DNA of 64,000 nt from NCBI RefSeq assembly GCF_024970185.1, contig NZ_CP103965.1, positions 6,529,001 through 6,593,000 on the forward strand. The letters run 5' to 3'. The first letter of the stretch is position 1. Every line of letters begins with the position of its first letter. The notes under the pieces were generated by a model, which was given only the letters and a program-made list of their open reading frames with translations, was not told the origin of the DNA and ran no database searches. The DNA comes from Pseudomonas sp. N3-W (GTDB taxonomy: Bacteria; Pseudomonadota; Gammaproteobacteria; Pseudomonadales; Pseudomonadaceae). Both the position numbers and the translations under genes were made by a program. Below, in pieces: positions 9,067 through 18,348 of the stretch.

Positions 9067-9828
9067 TTACTTATCGTCAGCTTCGCCCGGAACATTAGCG
9101 GTTTCGCCGCTTGTGCCTTCAACTTCTGCCTTCATGCGCTTGAGGCCCATGTGACGCACGTCTGTGCCGCGCACCAGATAAATCACCAGTTCCGAGATAT
9201 TACGTGCGTGGTCGCCGATCCGTTCCAGGGAACGCAGTACCCAGATAATGCTCAAGACCCGCGAGATAGAGCGCGGATCTTCCATCATGTAGGTGGCCAG
9301 CTCGCGCAGCGCTGTCTTGTATTCACGGTCGATGATCTTGTCGTACTGCGCCACCGACAGCGCCAGGTCGGCGTCGAAACGGGCAAAGGCATCCAGTGCA
9401 TCGCGCACCATGTTGCGCACCTGGTCGCCGATGTGGCGAACCTCGACGTAACCACGCGGCGCTTCGCCTTCTTCGCACAACTGGATGGCGCGACGGGCGA
9501 TCTTGGTCGCTTCGTCGCCGATACGCTCCAGGTCGATCACTGACTTGGAGATGCTGATGATCAAACGCAGGTCGGACGCTGCCGGCTGACGACGGGCCAG
9601 AATGCGCAGGCATTCTTCGTCGATGTTGCGTTCCATCTGGTTGATCTGGTCGTCGATCTCGCGCACCTGCTGGGCCAGGCCCGAGTCGGCCTCGATCAGC
9701 GCGGTCACCGCGTCGTTGACTTGCTTCTCGACCAGCCCGCCCATGGCCAGGAGATGGCTGCGCACTTCCTCAAGCTCGGCGTTGAACTGCGCGGAGATGT
9801 GATGGGTAAGGCCTTCTTTGCTAATCAT
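9067..9828 (-). CDS. phoU: Phosphate transport system regulator PhoU
   Basis: PhoU is a cytoplasmic all-alpha protein that couples the Pst transporter to PhoR and restrains Pho activation when phosphate is plentiful. The 253-residue product has the duplicated PhoU helical bundle with the conserved metal-cluster-type motifs: ERIGDEATKIARR near residue 100 and ERIGDHARNISELV near residue 205. The start is the ATG CAT 9826-9828, followed by ISKEGLTHHISAQFNAEL. It follows pstB after 71 bp, and a terminator lies just downstream. Membership in the pst operon is supported by order and direction. Confidence 0.96.
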   Translation of the reverse strand: MISKEGLTHHISAQFNAELEEVRSHLLAMGGLVEKQVNDAVTALIEADSGLAQQVREIDDQINQMERNIDEECLRILARRQPAASDLRLIISISKSVIDLERIGDEATKIARRAIQLCEEGEAPRGYVEVRHIGDQVRNMVRDALDAFARFDADLALSVAQYDKIIDREYKTALRELATYMMEDPRSISRVLSIIWVLRSLERIGDHARNISELVIYLVRGTDVRHMGLKRMKAEVEGTSGETANVPGEADDK

Positions 9829-9899
9829 GTTGGCGTCCTTGGAGCGTCCGGTAAAGTGCGGTCGACCGCAGCATCTGTTCAGTGATAACCACGGTTTTC

Positions 9900-10733
9900 C
9901 TAGCCGTAGCGACCGGTGATGTAGTCTTCGGTCTGCTTCTTCGCCGGATTGGTGAACAGGGTGTCGGTGTCGCCGAATTCCACCAGTTTGCCCATGTACA
10001 TGAACGCCGTGTAGTCGGAAACCCGCGCGGCCTGTTGCATGTTGTGGGTCACGATGACGATGGTGAACTTGGATTTCAGTTCGTAGATCAGCTCTTCGAC
10101 TTTCAGCGTGGAGATCGGGTCGAGTGCCGAGCACGGTTCGTCGAGCAACAGCACTTCCGGTTCTACGGCGATGGTGCGGGCAATCACCAGACGTTGCTGC
10201 TGACCACCAGACAAGCCGAGTGCCGATTCATGCAGGCGGTCTTTGACCTCATCCCACAGCGCCGCGCCTTTCAACGCCCACTCAACGGCTTCGTCGAGGA
10301 TGCGTTTCTTGTTGATGCCCTGGATGCGCAGGCCGTACACCACGTTTTCGTAGATGGTTTTCGGAAACGGGTTCGGCTTCTGGAACACCATGCCGACGCG
10401 ACGACGCAGCTCGGCCACGTCTTCGCCCTTGCGGTAGATGTTGTTGCCGTAGAGATTGATCTCGCCTTCGACGCGGCAACCGTCTACCAGGTCGTTCATG
10501 CGGTTGAAGGTGCGCAGCAGCGTGGATTTACCGCAGCCGGACGGGCCGATGAAGGCAGTCACGCGCTGTTTCGGGATGTTCATGCTGACGTCGAACAGCG
10601 CTTGTTTGTCGCCGTAGAACAGGCTCAGGCCCGGCACTTCGATGGCCACGGTTTCCTGTTCGAGGTTCAGGCTCTGTTTGTCGCGACCCAGGGCGGACAT
10701 GTTGATGCCGTGGGTATGTGTTTCGTGCTGCAT
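9900..10733 (-). CDS. pstB: Phosphate ABC transporter ATPase PstB
   Basis: PstB is the ATPase that powers high-affinity phosphate import, bound to PstA/PstC in the inner membrane. The 277-residue product has Walker [10 protein letters not shown] (about 63-71), the ABC signature LSGGQQQR, Walker [13 protein letters not shown] and the H-loop TH. About 25 N-terminal residues precede the usual start region. pstA lies 119 bp upstream and the gap carries a hairpin (10769-10794), so some translational or transcriptional separation is possible. Confidence 0.97.
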   Translation of the reverse strand: MQHETHTHGINMSALGRDKQSLNLEQETVAIEVPGLSLFYGDKQALFDVSMNIPKQRVTAFIGPSGCGKSTLLRTFNRMNDLVDGCRVEGEINLYGNNIYRKGEDVAELRRRVGMVFQKPNPFPKTIYENVVYGLRIQGINKKRILDEAVEWALKGAALWDEVKDRLHESALGLSGGQQQRLVIARTIAVEPEVLLLDEPCSALDPISTLKVEELIYELKSKFTIVIVTHNMQQAARVSDYTAFMYMGKLVEFGDTDTLFTNPAKKQTEDYITGRYG

Positions 10734-10768
10734 GGGAGGCTCCCTGTGCTAACAAATTCGGTTCAGTG

Positions 10769-10794
10769 AGCCACTGGCTTCATAGCCAGCGGCT
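10769..10794 (-). other. Hairpin between pstA and pstB
   Basis: CTGGCT-TCAT-AGCCAG forms a perfect 6-bp stem extended by an outer AGCC/GGCT with one mismatch each side. No T-run follows on the minus strand, so it is more likely a processing or stability element than a terminator. Confidence 0.5.
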
Positions 10795-10852
10795 TGTCCA
10801 AAATCTCTGTCTGGCGCCAGCTCCCACAAGGGGCCGCGCCGACCTGGATAAC

Positions 10853-12523
10853 TTAACTATCCAAAGCTTTGTATTTCTCGCGCAGGTGGTTTCGAATCCA
10901 CACGGCCGACAGGTTCAATGTCGCGATCACCAGTACCAGCAGCAGCGCCGTGGCGTACACCAGCGGCCGTGCGGCTTCGACGTTCGGGCTCTGGAAGCCG
11001 ACGTCATAAATATGGAAGCCCAGGTGCATGATTTTCTGGTCCAGGTGCAGGTACGGGTAGTTACCATCCACCGGCAGCGACGGCGCCAGTTTCACCACAC
11101 CCACCAGCATCAGCGGCGCCACTTCACCGGCGGCGCGGGCCACGGCGAGGATCATGCCCGTCATCATCGCCGGACTGGCCATCGGCAGCACGATCTTCCA
11201 CAGCGTTTCCGCTTTGGTCGCGCCGAGGGCCAACGAGCCTTCGCGCACGGTGCGGGGAATCCGCGCCAGGCCTTCTTCAGTGGCCACGATCACCACCGGC
11301 ACGGCCAGCAATGCCAGGGTCAGCGAAGCCCAGAGCAGACCCGGCGTACCAAACGTCGGCGCCGGCAAGGCTTCTGGGAAGAACAGCCGATCCACAGAGC
11401 CGCCCAGTACGTACACAAAGAAGCCCAGACCGAACACGCCGTAAACAATGGCCGGAACACCCGCCAGGTTGTTCACCGCGATGCGGATAATCCGGGTCAG
11501 CGTGTTCTGCTTGGCATATTCACGCAGATAGACCGCCGCCAGCACACCGAACGGCGTGACGATCATCGCCATGATCAGGGTCATCATCACGGTGCCGAAA
11601 ATCGCCGGGAAGATCCCGCCTTCGGTGTTCGCTTCACGCGGATCGTCGCTGAGGAATTCCCAGACCTTGCTGAAGTAGAAACCGATCTTGGTCAGGTAAC
11701 CCATGGCATTCGGCTGGTAGGCGTGAACCACTTTGCCGATACCGATTTCGATTTCTTTGCCGTTGGCATCGCGGGCCGTCAGGCTGTCACGGTTGAACTG
11801 GGCATGCAGATCGTCGAGGCGTGCTTCGATGTCCTGATAACGGGCATTGAGCTCGGCGCGCTCAGCGTCCATGTCCGCTTGCGCGGTGGCATCGAGCTTG
11901 CCGGCCAGTTCCAGTTTGCGACCGTGCAGACGGATGCGCTCAAGACCGGCGTTGATCGCGCCAATGTCAGTTTTTTCCAGGCTCTTGAGCTGTGCCGCGA
12001 GCTTGTTGACCCGATCGACACGGGCCTGCAACTCCGGCCACGCGGCCTGCCCTTCAGCGATAACCTTGCCGTCCTGTTTGACGTTGACCAGGTAGCCGTA
12101 GAAATTGCCCCACTCGCGGCGCTCAATGGTCATCAGCTCTGGCGGCGTGCTCTGGTTGGTCAGCCACTCGCCAACGATCCAGGTGAAGTCGTTGCCGTTC
12201 AAATCGCGGTTGCCGACCTTGATCAGCTCGCGGGTCATGAACTCAGGGCCGACATCGGGCACCGGCAGGCCAGCGCTTTTCAAACGCTCGCGAGGCACTT
12301 CTTCTTTCTGTACCACTTCACCAATGACCAGGTGATTGGCCTGGCCCGGCACGTCATAGTTGGCGTGGATCAGGTCCGCCGGCCAGAAATGGCCCAGGCC
12401 GCGCACGGCAATCACAGCCAGTAAACCAATAGTCATGATGACCGCGATGGACACCGCGCCACCGCTGATCCAGACGCCTGGGGCGCCGCTCTTGAACCAT
12501 CCATTCAGGGAGTTCTGTTTCAC
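10853..12523 (-). CDS. pstA: Phosphate ABC transporter permease PstA, extended form
   Basis: PstA is one of the two inner-membrane subunits of the phosphate transporter. At 556 residues it is far longer than the roughly 300 residues of E. coli PstA. A first membrane segment (about 20-40) is followed by a long non-membrane region to about residue 270 with a coiled-coil-like, charged part (LAAQLKSLEKTDIGAINAGLERI). The conserved permease domain then follows (GGIFPAIFGTVMMTLIMAMI, EGLARIPRTVREGSLALGATKAETL) with the EAA-type cytoplasmic loop. Such extended PstA proteins are known in pseudomonads. pstC ends 15 bp upstream. Confidence 0.9.
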   Translation of the reverse strand: MKQNSLNGWFKSGAPGVWISGGAVSIAVIMTIGLLAVIAVRGLGHFWPADLIHANYDVPGQANHLVIGEVVQKEEVPRERLKSAGLPVPDVGPEFMTRELIKVGNRDLNGNDFTWIVGEWLTNQSTPPELMTIERREWGNFYGYLVNVKQDGKVIAEGQAAWPELQARVDRVNKLAAQLKSLEKTDIGAINAGLERIRLHGRKLELAGKLDATAQADMDAERAELNARYQDIEARLDDLHAQFNRDSLTARDANGKEIEIGIGKVVHAYQPNAMGYLTKIGFYFSKVWEFLSDDPREANTEGGIFPAIFGTVMMTLIMAMIVTPFGVLAAVYLREYAKQNTLTRIIRIAVNNLAGVPAIVYGVFGLGFFVYVLGGSVDRLFFPEALPAPTFGTPGLLWASLTLALLAVPVVIVATEEGLARIPRTVREGSLALGATKAETLWKIVLPMASPAMMTGMILAVARAAGEVAPLMLVGVVKLAPSLPVDGNYPYLHLDQKIMHLGFHIYDVGFQSPNVEAARPLVYATALLLVLVIATLNLSAVWIRNHLREKYKALDS

Positions 12524-12538
12524 AGACTTCTACCTTTC

Positions 12539-14824
12539 TTAAAGCGACGAGTATTTCTTGCGCAGACGCTGACGAATCAGTTCTGCCAGGGTGTTCATGA
12601 TGAAGGTGAACAACAACAGCACCAGCGCCGAGAGGAACAGCACGCGATAGTGGCTGCCGCCGACTTCCGATTCGGGCATTTCCACCGCGACGTTGGCGGC
12701 CAGGGTGCGCAGGCCTTCGAACAGGTTCATTTCCATGACCGGCGTGTTGCCGGTGGCCATCAGCACGATCATGGTTTCACCGACCGCACGGCCCATGCCG
12801 ATCATCAGCGCCGAGAAGATCCCCGGGCTGGCGGTGAGGATCACCACACGGGTCATGGTCTGCCACGGCGTGGCACCGAGGGCCAGCGAACCCAAAGTCA
12901 GGCCACGCGGCACGCTGAACACGGCGTCTTCGGCAATGGAGTAGATGTTCGGGATCACCGCGAAACCCATGGCCAGGCCGACCACCAGTGCGTTGCGCTG
13001 GTCGTAGGTGATGCCCAGGTCGTGGGAGATCCACATGCGCATGTCGCCGCCGAAGAACCAGGTTTCCATGTACGGGCTCATGTACAGCGACAACCAGCCC
13101 ACAAACAGAATCACCGGGATCAGGATCGCGCTTTCCCAGCCGTCCGGCACTTTCAGGCGGATGGACTCAGGCAGGCGGCTGAAGACGAAACCAGCCACCA
13201 GAATGCCGATCGGCAGCAGCATCAGCAGGCTGAAGATGCCCGGCAGATGCCCTTCTACATAAGGTGCGAGGAACAGGCCGGCGAAGAAACCGAGGATCAC
13301 CGTCGGCATCGCTTCCATCAACTCGATCACCGGCTTGACCTTGCGGCGCATGCCCGGGGCCATGAAGTAGGCGGTGTAGATCGCAGCGGCAACGGCCAGT
13401 GGCGCAGCCAGCAGCATGGCGTAGAACGCAGCCTTGAGCGTACCGAAGGTCAGGGGCGCGAGGCTCATCTTGGGTTCGAAATCGGTGTTGGCGGCGGTCG
13501 ATTGCCAGACGTATTTAGGCTCGTCGTAGTTCTCGTACCAGACCTTGCTCCACAACGCGCTCCACGACACTTCCGGGTGCGGGTTGTCCAGCAGCAGCGG
13601 CTGAAGCTTGCCCCCGGCTTCGACGATCACATGGTTGGCACGCGGCGACAGCCCGAAAATGCCCTGGCCATCGACCACCTGGTCCACCAGCAAGGTGCGG
13701 TGGGCAGTGCTGTGGAACACGCCGAGCTTGCCGGACGCATCCAGGGCCACGAAGCCTTTGCGGCGCTCTTCGGCGGTGATCTCAACGATAGGCGTAGTGC
13801 CCATCTGGAAGTTGCGGATCTGCTTGAAGCGCAGCTCGCCATCCGGGTCGCGGGCCATGAACCACTGGGCCAGGCCGCCTTTGGAATCGCCGAAGATCAG
13901 CGAGATGCCGCCCACCAGTTGAGTACTGGCGGTGATTTGCGCGTCGCCGTCTTCAAGCAGCTTGTAGCGACCGTTGAGGCTCTTGTCGCGCAGGCTGAAC
14001 ACGTCGGCCTGGGCACGCCCGTTGACCACGTACAGCCACTGCTGGCGCGGGTCGACGAAGATGTTCTTCACCGGTTCGGTCATCTGCGGCAGGTCGATGC
14101 GCTTCTGCTCATTGGTGACTTCACCGGTCATCATGTTTTCTTCGCTGGTCAGCGACAGGACATGCAGCTGCGACCCGGTGGAACCGGCCAGCATCAGGGT
14201 GGTGTCGGTGGCGTTGAGGCTGACGTGCTCCAGCGCACCGCCCGCCTCGTTCAGCGCAATCGGCGCGTCGCCGTACGGGTATTCGATGGCCGGCGAAATG
14301 GTCTTCTTGCCGTCCGGGTAGCTGACTTTATAGGTGTGACGGAACACCAGCGCCTGACCATTGGACAGGCCGACCGCGACCAGCGGATGGCCGGGCTGGT
14401 CTTCGCCGATGGAGGTCACGGTGGTGCCGGCCGGCAGCGGCAGGTCGACGCGCTTGAGTTCTGCGCCACTGTCGACATCAAAGAACAGCGCCTGGCCCTT
14501 GTCGGAAACGCGCATGGCGACCTGGTTCTGTTCTTCCAGGGCGATCATCAACGGCTTGCCGGCGTCTTGCATCCAGGCCGGGGTGATCGCGTCCTTGGCA
14601 GTCAGGCTGGCACCCTGGAACAGCGGCGCGACCACGTAGGCGAGGAAGAAGAAGATCAAGGTAATGGCGCCAAGCACGGCGAGGCCGCCAACGAAGACGT
14701 ACCAGCGGGTCAGGCGATCTTTGAGTGCGCGAATACGGCGCTTGCGTTGCAGCTCAGGCGTATTGAAATCAATGCGCTTGGGAGGGGAAGTCGTAGTCAT
14801 TGGGGAATTGGCCAGATCATTCAT
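12539..14824 (-). CDS. pstC: Phosphate ABC transporter permease PstC, extended form
   Basis: PstC is the partner permease subunit of the phosphate transporter. At 761 residues it is over twice the usual length. A membrane segment (about 45-70, VGGLAVLGAITLIFFFLAYV) precedes some 370 residues of soluble, probably periplasmic, sequence with repeated strands reminiscent of a beta-propeller (HVSLNATDTTLMLAGSTGSQ, GRAQADVFSLRDKSL). The permease core is C-terminal (LVVGLAMGFAVIPNIYSIAED, VPRGLTLGSLALGATPWQTM). The start is ATG 14824; a GTG at 14830 is also in frame. A Pho box lies 22 bp upstream, giving a separate promoter from pstS. Confidence 0.92.
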   Translation of the reverse strand: MNDLANSPMTTTSPPKRIDFNTPELQRKRRIRALKDRLTRWYVFVGGLAVLGAITLIFFFLAYVVAPLFQGASLTAKDAITPAWMQDAGKPLMIALEEQNQVAMRVSDKGQALFFDVDSGAELKRVDLPLPAGTTVTSIGEDQPGHPLVAVGLSNGQALVFRHTYKVSYPDGKKTISPAIEYPYGDAPIALNEAGGALEHVSLNATDTTLMLAGSTGSQLHVLSLTSEENMMTGEVTNEQKRIDLPQMTEPVKNIFVDPRQQWLYVVNGRAQADVFSLRDKSLNGRYKLLEDGDAQITASTQLVGGISLIFGDSKGGLAQWFMARDPDGELRFKQIRNFQMGTTPIVEITAEERRKGFVALDASGKLGVFHSTAHRTLLVDQVVDGQGIFGLSPRANHVIVEAGGKLQPLLLDNPHPEVSWSALWSKVWYENYDEPKYVWQSTAANTDFEPKMSLAPLTFGTLKAAFYAMLLAAPLAVAAAIYTAYFMAPGMRRKVKPVIELMEAMPTVILGFFAGLFLAPYVEGHLPGIFSLLMLLPIGILVAGFVFSRLPESIRLKVPDGWESAILIPVILFVGWLSLYMSPYMETWFFGGDMRMWISHDLGITYDQRNALVVGLAMGFAVIPNIYSIAEDAVFSVPRGLTLGSLALGATPWQTMTRVVILTASPGIFSALMIGMGRAVGETMIVLMATGNTPVMEMNLFEGLRTLAANVAVEMPESEVGGSHYRVLFLSALVLLLFTFIMNTLAELIRQRLRKKYSSL

Positions 14825-14846
14825 GCGCACACCCTAGCGGTCCTGT

Positions 14847-14864
14847 ATGACAGAAAGATGACAA
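14847..14864 (-). promoter_or_regulatory. Pho box upstream of pstC
   Basis: On the minus strand the site is TTGTCAT-CTTT-CTGTCAT, a 13/14 match to two direct half-sites of the consensus. It ends about 22 bp before the pstC ATG, so it probably drives pstCAB-phoU separately from pstS. Confidence 0.85.
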
Positions 14865-14923
14865 TGCAGTGACGCAACAAATCCGCCGCCAGCGGGTACT
14901 GGCAGCGGATCGAAAATTGGGGA

Positions 14924-14968
14924 GTGTAGGAGCAAGCTCCTACACAGATCCGGGGTTAGCGCCCCGGA
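14924..14968 (-). other. Two stem-loops between pstS and pstC
   Basis: GTGTAGGAGC-AA-GCTCCTACAC is a perfect 10-bp inverted repeat at 14924-14945, and TCCGGGG-TTAGCG-CCCCGGA is a 7-bp stem at 14949-14968. Both lie just past the pstS stop. No T-run follows, so they resemble the mRNA-stabilising 3' hairpins found after highly expressed binding-protein genes. The first resembles a REP-like element. Confidence 0.6.
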
Positions 14969-14977
14969 CCTAAGGTG

Positions 14978-15982
14978 TTACTTCTTTGCGACTTCAGCGC
15001 CGCCTTCTTGCAGACCCAGGTCAGCCAGTGCTTTTGCAGCGACTTTGGCTGGCAGTGGGATGTAGCCGTCTTTCACAACAACTTCCTGGCCCTGTTTGGA
15101 CAGCACCAGCTTCACGAACTCGGCTTCCAGCGGGGCCAGAGGCTTGTTCGGGGCTTTGTTGACGTAGACGTAGAGGAAACGCGACAGCGGGTATTTGCCG
15201 TTCAGGGCGTTTTCTTCGCTGTCTTCGATGAAGTCAGTGCTGCCTTTCTTGGCCAGGGCCACGGTCTTCACGCTGGCGGTCTTGTAGCCGATGCCCGAGT
15301 AACCGATGCCGTTCAGCGAAGAGCTGATCGACTGCACGACCGAAGCCGAGCCTGGTTGTTCGTTGACGTTTGGCTTGTAGTCGCCTTTGCACAGGGCTTC
15401 TTCCTTGAAGTAGCCGTAAGTGCCGGAAACCGAGTTGCGACCGAACAGCTGAACCGGCTTGTTGGCCAGGTCACCGGTCACGCCCAGGTCGCCCCAGGTT
15501 TTGACGTCGGCTTTGGCGCCGCACAGACGAGTCGACGAGAAGATCGCGTCAACCTGTTCCATGGTCAGGTGCTGGATCGGGTTGTCCTTGTGCACGAACA
15601 CCGCCAGGGCGTCCACGGCAACCGGGATAGCGGTTGGCTTGTAGCCGTATTTCTGCTCGAAGGCCGCCAGTTCGGTGTCCTTCATCTTGCGGCTCATCGG
15701 GCCCAGGTTGGAGGTGCCTTCAGTCAGCGCAGGTGGCGCGGTGGCGGAGCCAGCGGCCTGAATCTGGATGTTTACGTTCGGGTATTCTTTCTTGTAGTTC
15801 TCAGCCCACAGGGTCATGAGGTTGGCCAGGGTGTCGGAACCGACGCTGGACAAGTTGCCCGATACACCAGTGGTCTTGGCGTAGGCCGGAATTGCCGGGT
15901 CAACACCAGCGGCCACCGCGTGGGCAGTCGCAACGCCAGCAGCGACAAAAGTCATTGCCGCCATCAAACGCTTCAGTTTCAT
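14978..15982 (-). CDS. pstS: Phosphate-binding protein PstS
   Basis: PstS is the periplasmic phosphate-binding protein of the Pst importer. The 334-residue product has a signal peptide ([16 protein letters not shown]) and the mature start [11 protein letters not shown] typical of Pseudomonas PstS. The phosphate-contact motifs are in place: [15 protein letters not shown], a serine-arginine ([10 protein letters not shown]) and the [13 protein letters not shown] loop. Its own Pho box lies upstream (16060-16077). A hairpin pair separates it from pstC, which fits higher expression of the binding protein than of the membrane subunits. Confidence 0.96.
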   Translation of the reverse strand: MKLKRLMAAMTFVAAGVATAHAVAAGVDPAIPAYAKTTGVSGNLSSVGSDTLANLMTLWAENYKKEYPNVNIQIQAAGSATAPPALTEGTSNLGPMSRKMKDTELAAFEQKYGYKPTAIPVAVDALAVFVHKDNPIQHLTMEQVDAIFSSTRLCGAKADVKTWGDLGVTGDLANKPVQLFGRNSVSGTYGYFKEEALCKGDYKPNVNEQPGSASVVQSISSSLNGIGYSGIGYKTASVKTVALAKKGSTDFIEDSEENALNGKYPLSRFLYVYVNKAPNKPLAPLEAEFVKLVLSKQGQEVVVKDGYIPLPAKVAAKALADLGLQEGGAEVAKK

Positions 15983-16059
15983 GCCTTACTCCTAGCAGAT
16001 AGGGTGTTTAAGTCGGGGCCAAGTATCAGCAGGCCGTGTGAACACTCTATGGCTGAAAT

Positions 16060-16077
16060 ATGACAATTGGATGAAAG
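16060..16077 (-). promoter_or_regulatory. Pho box upstream of pstS
   Basis: On the minus strand the site reads CTTTCAT-CCAA-TTGTCAT, two 7-bp half-sites with 4-bp spacing and one mismatch in each half. It lies 78 bp before the pstS ATG. Confidence 0.8.
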
Positions 16078-16117
16078 GCCAGCATGTGGCGTATTGCAGG
16101 ATGATTCGTGCTGCCTT

Positions 16118-16195
16118 CATCGCGAGCAAGCTCGCTCCCACATGGGTTCTGTGTTCGCCGCAGATTCCCTGTGGGGGCGAGCTTGCTCGCGATGA
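16118..16195. repeat. REP pair (REPIN-like) between MFS and pstS
   Basis: The inverted units TCGCGAGCAAGCTCGCTCCC and GTGGGGGCGAGCTTGCTCGC flank about 35 bp. The pair lies between the end of the MFS gene and the pstS promoter region. Confidence 0.85.
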
Positions 16196-16224
16196 GGCCA
16201 GTGCAGTCGATGCAAGAAGTCGCC

Positions 16225-17523
16225 TCAGCGCCCCTTCTTCCAAAGATAAGCACCCACCACAATCCCGACCCCACAAATGATCGCCACATAGTAGGCAGGC
16301 CCCATCGGGCTTTCCTTGAGCAGCAGCGTCACGATCATCGGCGTCAAACCACCGAAGATTGCGTAAGCCAGGTTGTAGGAGAACGACAACCCGCTGAAAC
16401 GCACCACCGCTGGAAACGCTTTGACCATCACGTACGGCACCGCGCCGATGGTGCCGACCAGCAGGCCAGTCACGGCGTACATCGGGAACAGCCAGTCCGG
16501 GTGATTGAACAGGCTGTGATAGAAGGTCCACGAACTCAGCAACAGCAATGCACTGCCGAACACGAACACCCGGCCCGCACCAAAGCGATCCGCCAGTGCG
16601 CCGGAGCCGACGCAGCCCAGACTCAGGAACACAATCGCCAGGCTGTTGGCCTGCAACGCGATGGTCGGCGTGAAGTGATACACGGTTTGCAACACGGTCG
16701 GGGTCATCAGGATGACGACGATGATGCCGGCGGACAGCAGCCAGGTCAGCAGCATCGAAATCAGGATCGCCCCGCGATGGTCACGCAGCACCGCGCGCAG
16801 CGGCACTTCTTCGGCCAACGCCTTGCGCAGTTGCAGTTCGGCAAACACCGGGGTTTCGTGCAGCCAGCGGCGCAGGTATACCGAGAACAGACCGAACACG
16901 CCGCCCAGCAGAAACGGGATCCGCCAGGCGTAATCCGCCACTTCCACCGGGGTATAAATGCTGTTGATCGCGGTCGCGACCAGCGAGCCCAGCAGGATAC
17001 CCGCGGTCAAGCCGCTGGTCAGGGTGCCGCAGGCGTAGCCGATGTGACGCTGTGGCACATGTTCAGATACGAATACCCAGGCGCCGGGCACTTCACCGCC
17101 AATCGCCGCCCCCTGGATCACCCGCATCAGCAGCAACAGGATCGGCGCCCACATGCCGATCTGCGCGTAGGTCGGCAGCAGGCCCATGATCAGGGTCGGC
17201 ACCGCCATCATGAAGATGCTCAGCGTGAACATCTTCTTGCGTCCCAGCAGGTCGCCGAAGTGCGCCATGACGATGCCGCCCAACGGCCGCGCGAGGTAGC
17301 CGGCGGCGAAGATGCCGAACGTTTGCATCAGCCGCAGCCACTCGGGCATGTCGGCCGGGAAAAACAGCTTGCCGACCACCGTGGCAAAGAACACGAAGAT
17401 GATGAAGTCGTAAAACTCCAGCGCGCCCCCCAAGGCGGACAGCGACAGCGTCTTGTAATCATTGCGGGTCAAGGGACGTGCGGGCTGGGATGGCTGCGCA
17501 ATGCTCGAGGGCGCTGTGGTCAT
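16225..17523 (-). CDS. MFS metabolite/H+ symporter (MHS family)
   Basis: This 432-residue, roughly 12-segment inner-membrane carrier belongs to the metabolite:H+ symporter branch of the major facilitator superfamily. Visible signatures are GGALEFYDFIIFVFF in the first segment, YLARPLGGIVMAHFGDLLGRKKMF (the loop 2-3 RxGRK motif), RVIQGAAIGGEVPGAWVF and the second-half loop GALADRFGAGRVF. Family members carry organic acids, prolines/betaines or shikimate, and the substrate here cannot be named. It lies divergently from the thioesterase gene. I recall a homologue in the same relative place in P. aeruginosa, which would fit a conserved housekeeping carrier. Confidence 0.85.
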   Translation of the reverse strand: MTTAPSSIAQPSQPARPLTRNDYKTLSLSALGGALEFYDFIIFVFFATVVGKLFFPADMPEWLRLMQTFGIFAAGYLARPLGGIVMAHFGDLLGRKKMFTLSIFMMAVPTLIMGLLPTYAQIGMWAPILLLLMRVIQGAAIGGEVPGAWVFVSEHVPQRHIGYACGTLTSGLTAGILLGSLVATAINSIYTPVEVADYAWRIPFLLGGVFGLFSVYLRRWLHETPVFAELQLRKALAEEVPLRAVLRDHRGAILISMLLTWLLSAGIIVVILMTPTVLQTVYHFTPTIALQANSLAIVFLSLGCVGSGALADRFGAGRVFVFGSALLLLSSWTFYHSLFNHPDWLFPMYAVTGLLVGTIGAVPYVMVKAFPAVVRFSGLSFSYNLAYAIFGGLTPMIVTLLLKESPMGPAYYVAIICGVGIVVGAYLWKKGR

Positions 17524-17883
17524 GGCAAGGCTTCTCTTATAGTCGGATCTGCAACCTCAACAACGCTGGCGGAGGCTTGGGCAGGTCCGGCACGATAGCA
17601 AATTGTTCGAAAAAGCACATAGAGTCGCGTTTTTGAGGGTTGAAATGAGAACCGGACGGTCGTCTCGGAGTCTACCGACCGATATACTCGCGAACTTGCA
17701 ACAGCTTGAAAGGGGTTGCTGTGCGAAAACGCCTGTCGGGCTGTAGGCGATTTCGCAGAGTTTCCCTTTAGGCGCCTTACGAAAAACGTGACGAACGTAG
17801 TATGTTCGGGGCTGAATCGTTTTTCCAAGACGGCTATCACCCGCTACATATACGAAGAGTCACGGGTCAGAGGCACCCCCGGC
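17524..17883. other. Intergenic region, MFS and thioesterase
   Basis: These 360 bp separate the divergent MFS and thioesterase genes and must hold both promoters. No repeat or clear operator was seen. An upstream in-frame start for the thioesterase (17716) exists but has no domain support. Confidence 0.5.
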
Positions 17884-18288
17884 ATGATAGAGCTCGAACA
17901 AGAAGATCCAATCCCGCAAGGCGACCTTGCCCTGCAAATTACCGCACTTCCACGCGAAACCAACGGCTTCGGCGATATTTTCGGCGGCTGGCTGGTGGCA
18001 CAGATGGATTTGGCCGGCACCGCGATGGCCAGCAAAGTGGCCGGCGGTCGAGTGGCTACCGTTGCAATCGACCGCATGGCGTTCCTCGTGCCGGTGGCGG
18101 TGGGCGCTCAGCTTTCCTTCTATACCCAGGCCCTGGAAATTGGCCGCAGCTCGATCCAGATGATGGTCGAAGTGTGGAGTGACGACCCGCTGTCCAGCGA
18201 GTGGCGCAAAGTGACTGAAGCGGTGTTCGTGTTTGTTGCCATCGACGGCAGCGGCCGCACTCGTTCAGTGCCACGGCGGGCCTGCTAA
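17884..18288 (+). CDS. Acyl-CoA thioesterase (YciA-like hotdog)
   Basis: This 134-residue single-hotdog thioesterase would hydrolyse acyl-CoA in the cytosol. The key hotdog helix is visible: NGFGDIFGGWLVAQMDLAG with the conserved Asp (residue near 31) and the Asn/Gly start, followed by the DRMAFLVPVAVGA strand and the C-terminal ATEAVFVFVAID-like strand. The ATG at 17884 is chosen because the conserved domain begins about 10 residues later; upstream in-frame starts lack family support. Chain-length preference is not evident. A second hotdog thioesterase lies at 62667. Confidence 0.82.
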   Translation: MIELEQEDPIPQGDLALQITALPRETNGFGDIFGGWLVAQMDLAGTAMASKVAGGRVATVAIDRMAFLVPVAVGAQLSFYTQALEIGRSSIQMMVEVWSDDPLSSEWRKVTEAVFVFVAIDGSGRTRSVPRRAC

Positions 18289-18348
18289 CCCCGATGGAAG
18301 CCGGAATGCTCCATCACACAGACATTGATTCCGAGCGAGATGTGCGCC

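Noticed and set aside
12650..14872. 740-residue open frame on the plus strand opposite pstC
   Set aside because: Antisense shadow of pstC with biased, histidine- and glutamine-rich composition.
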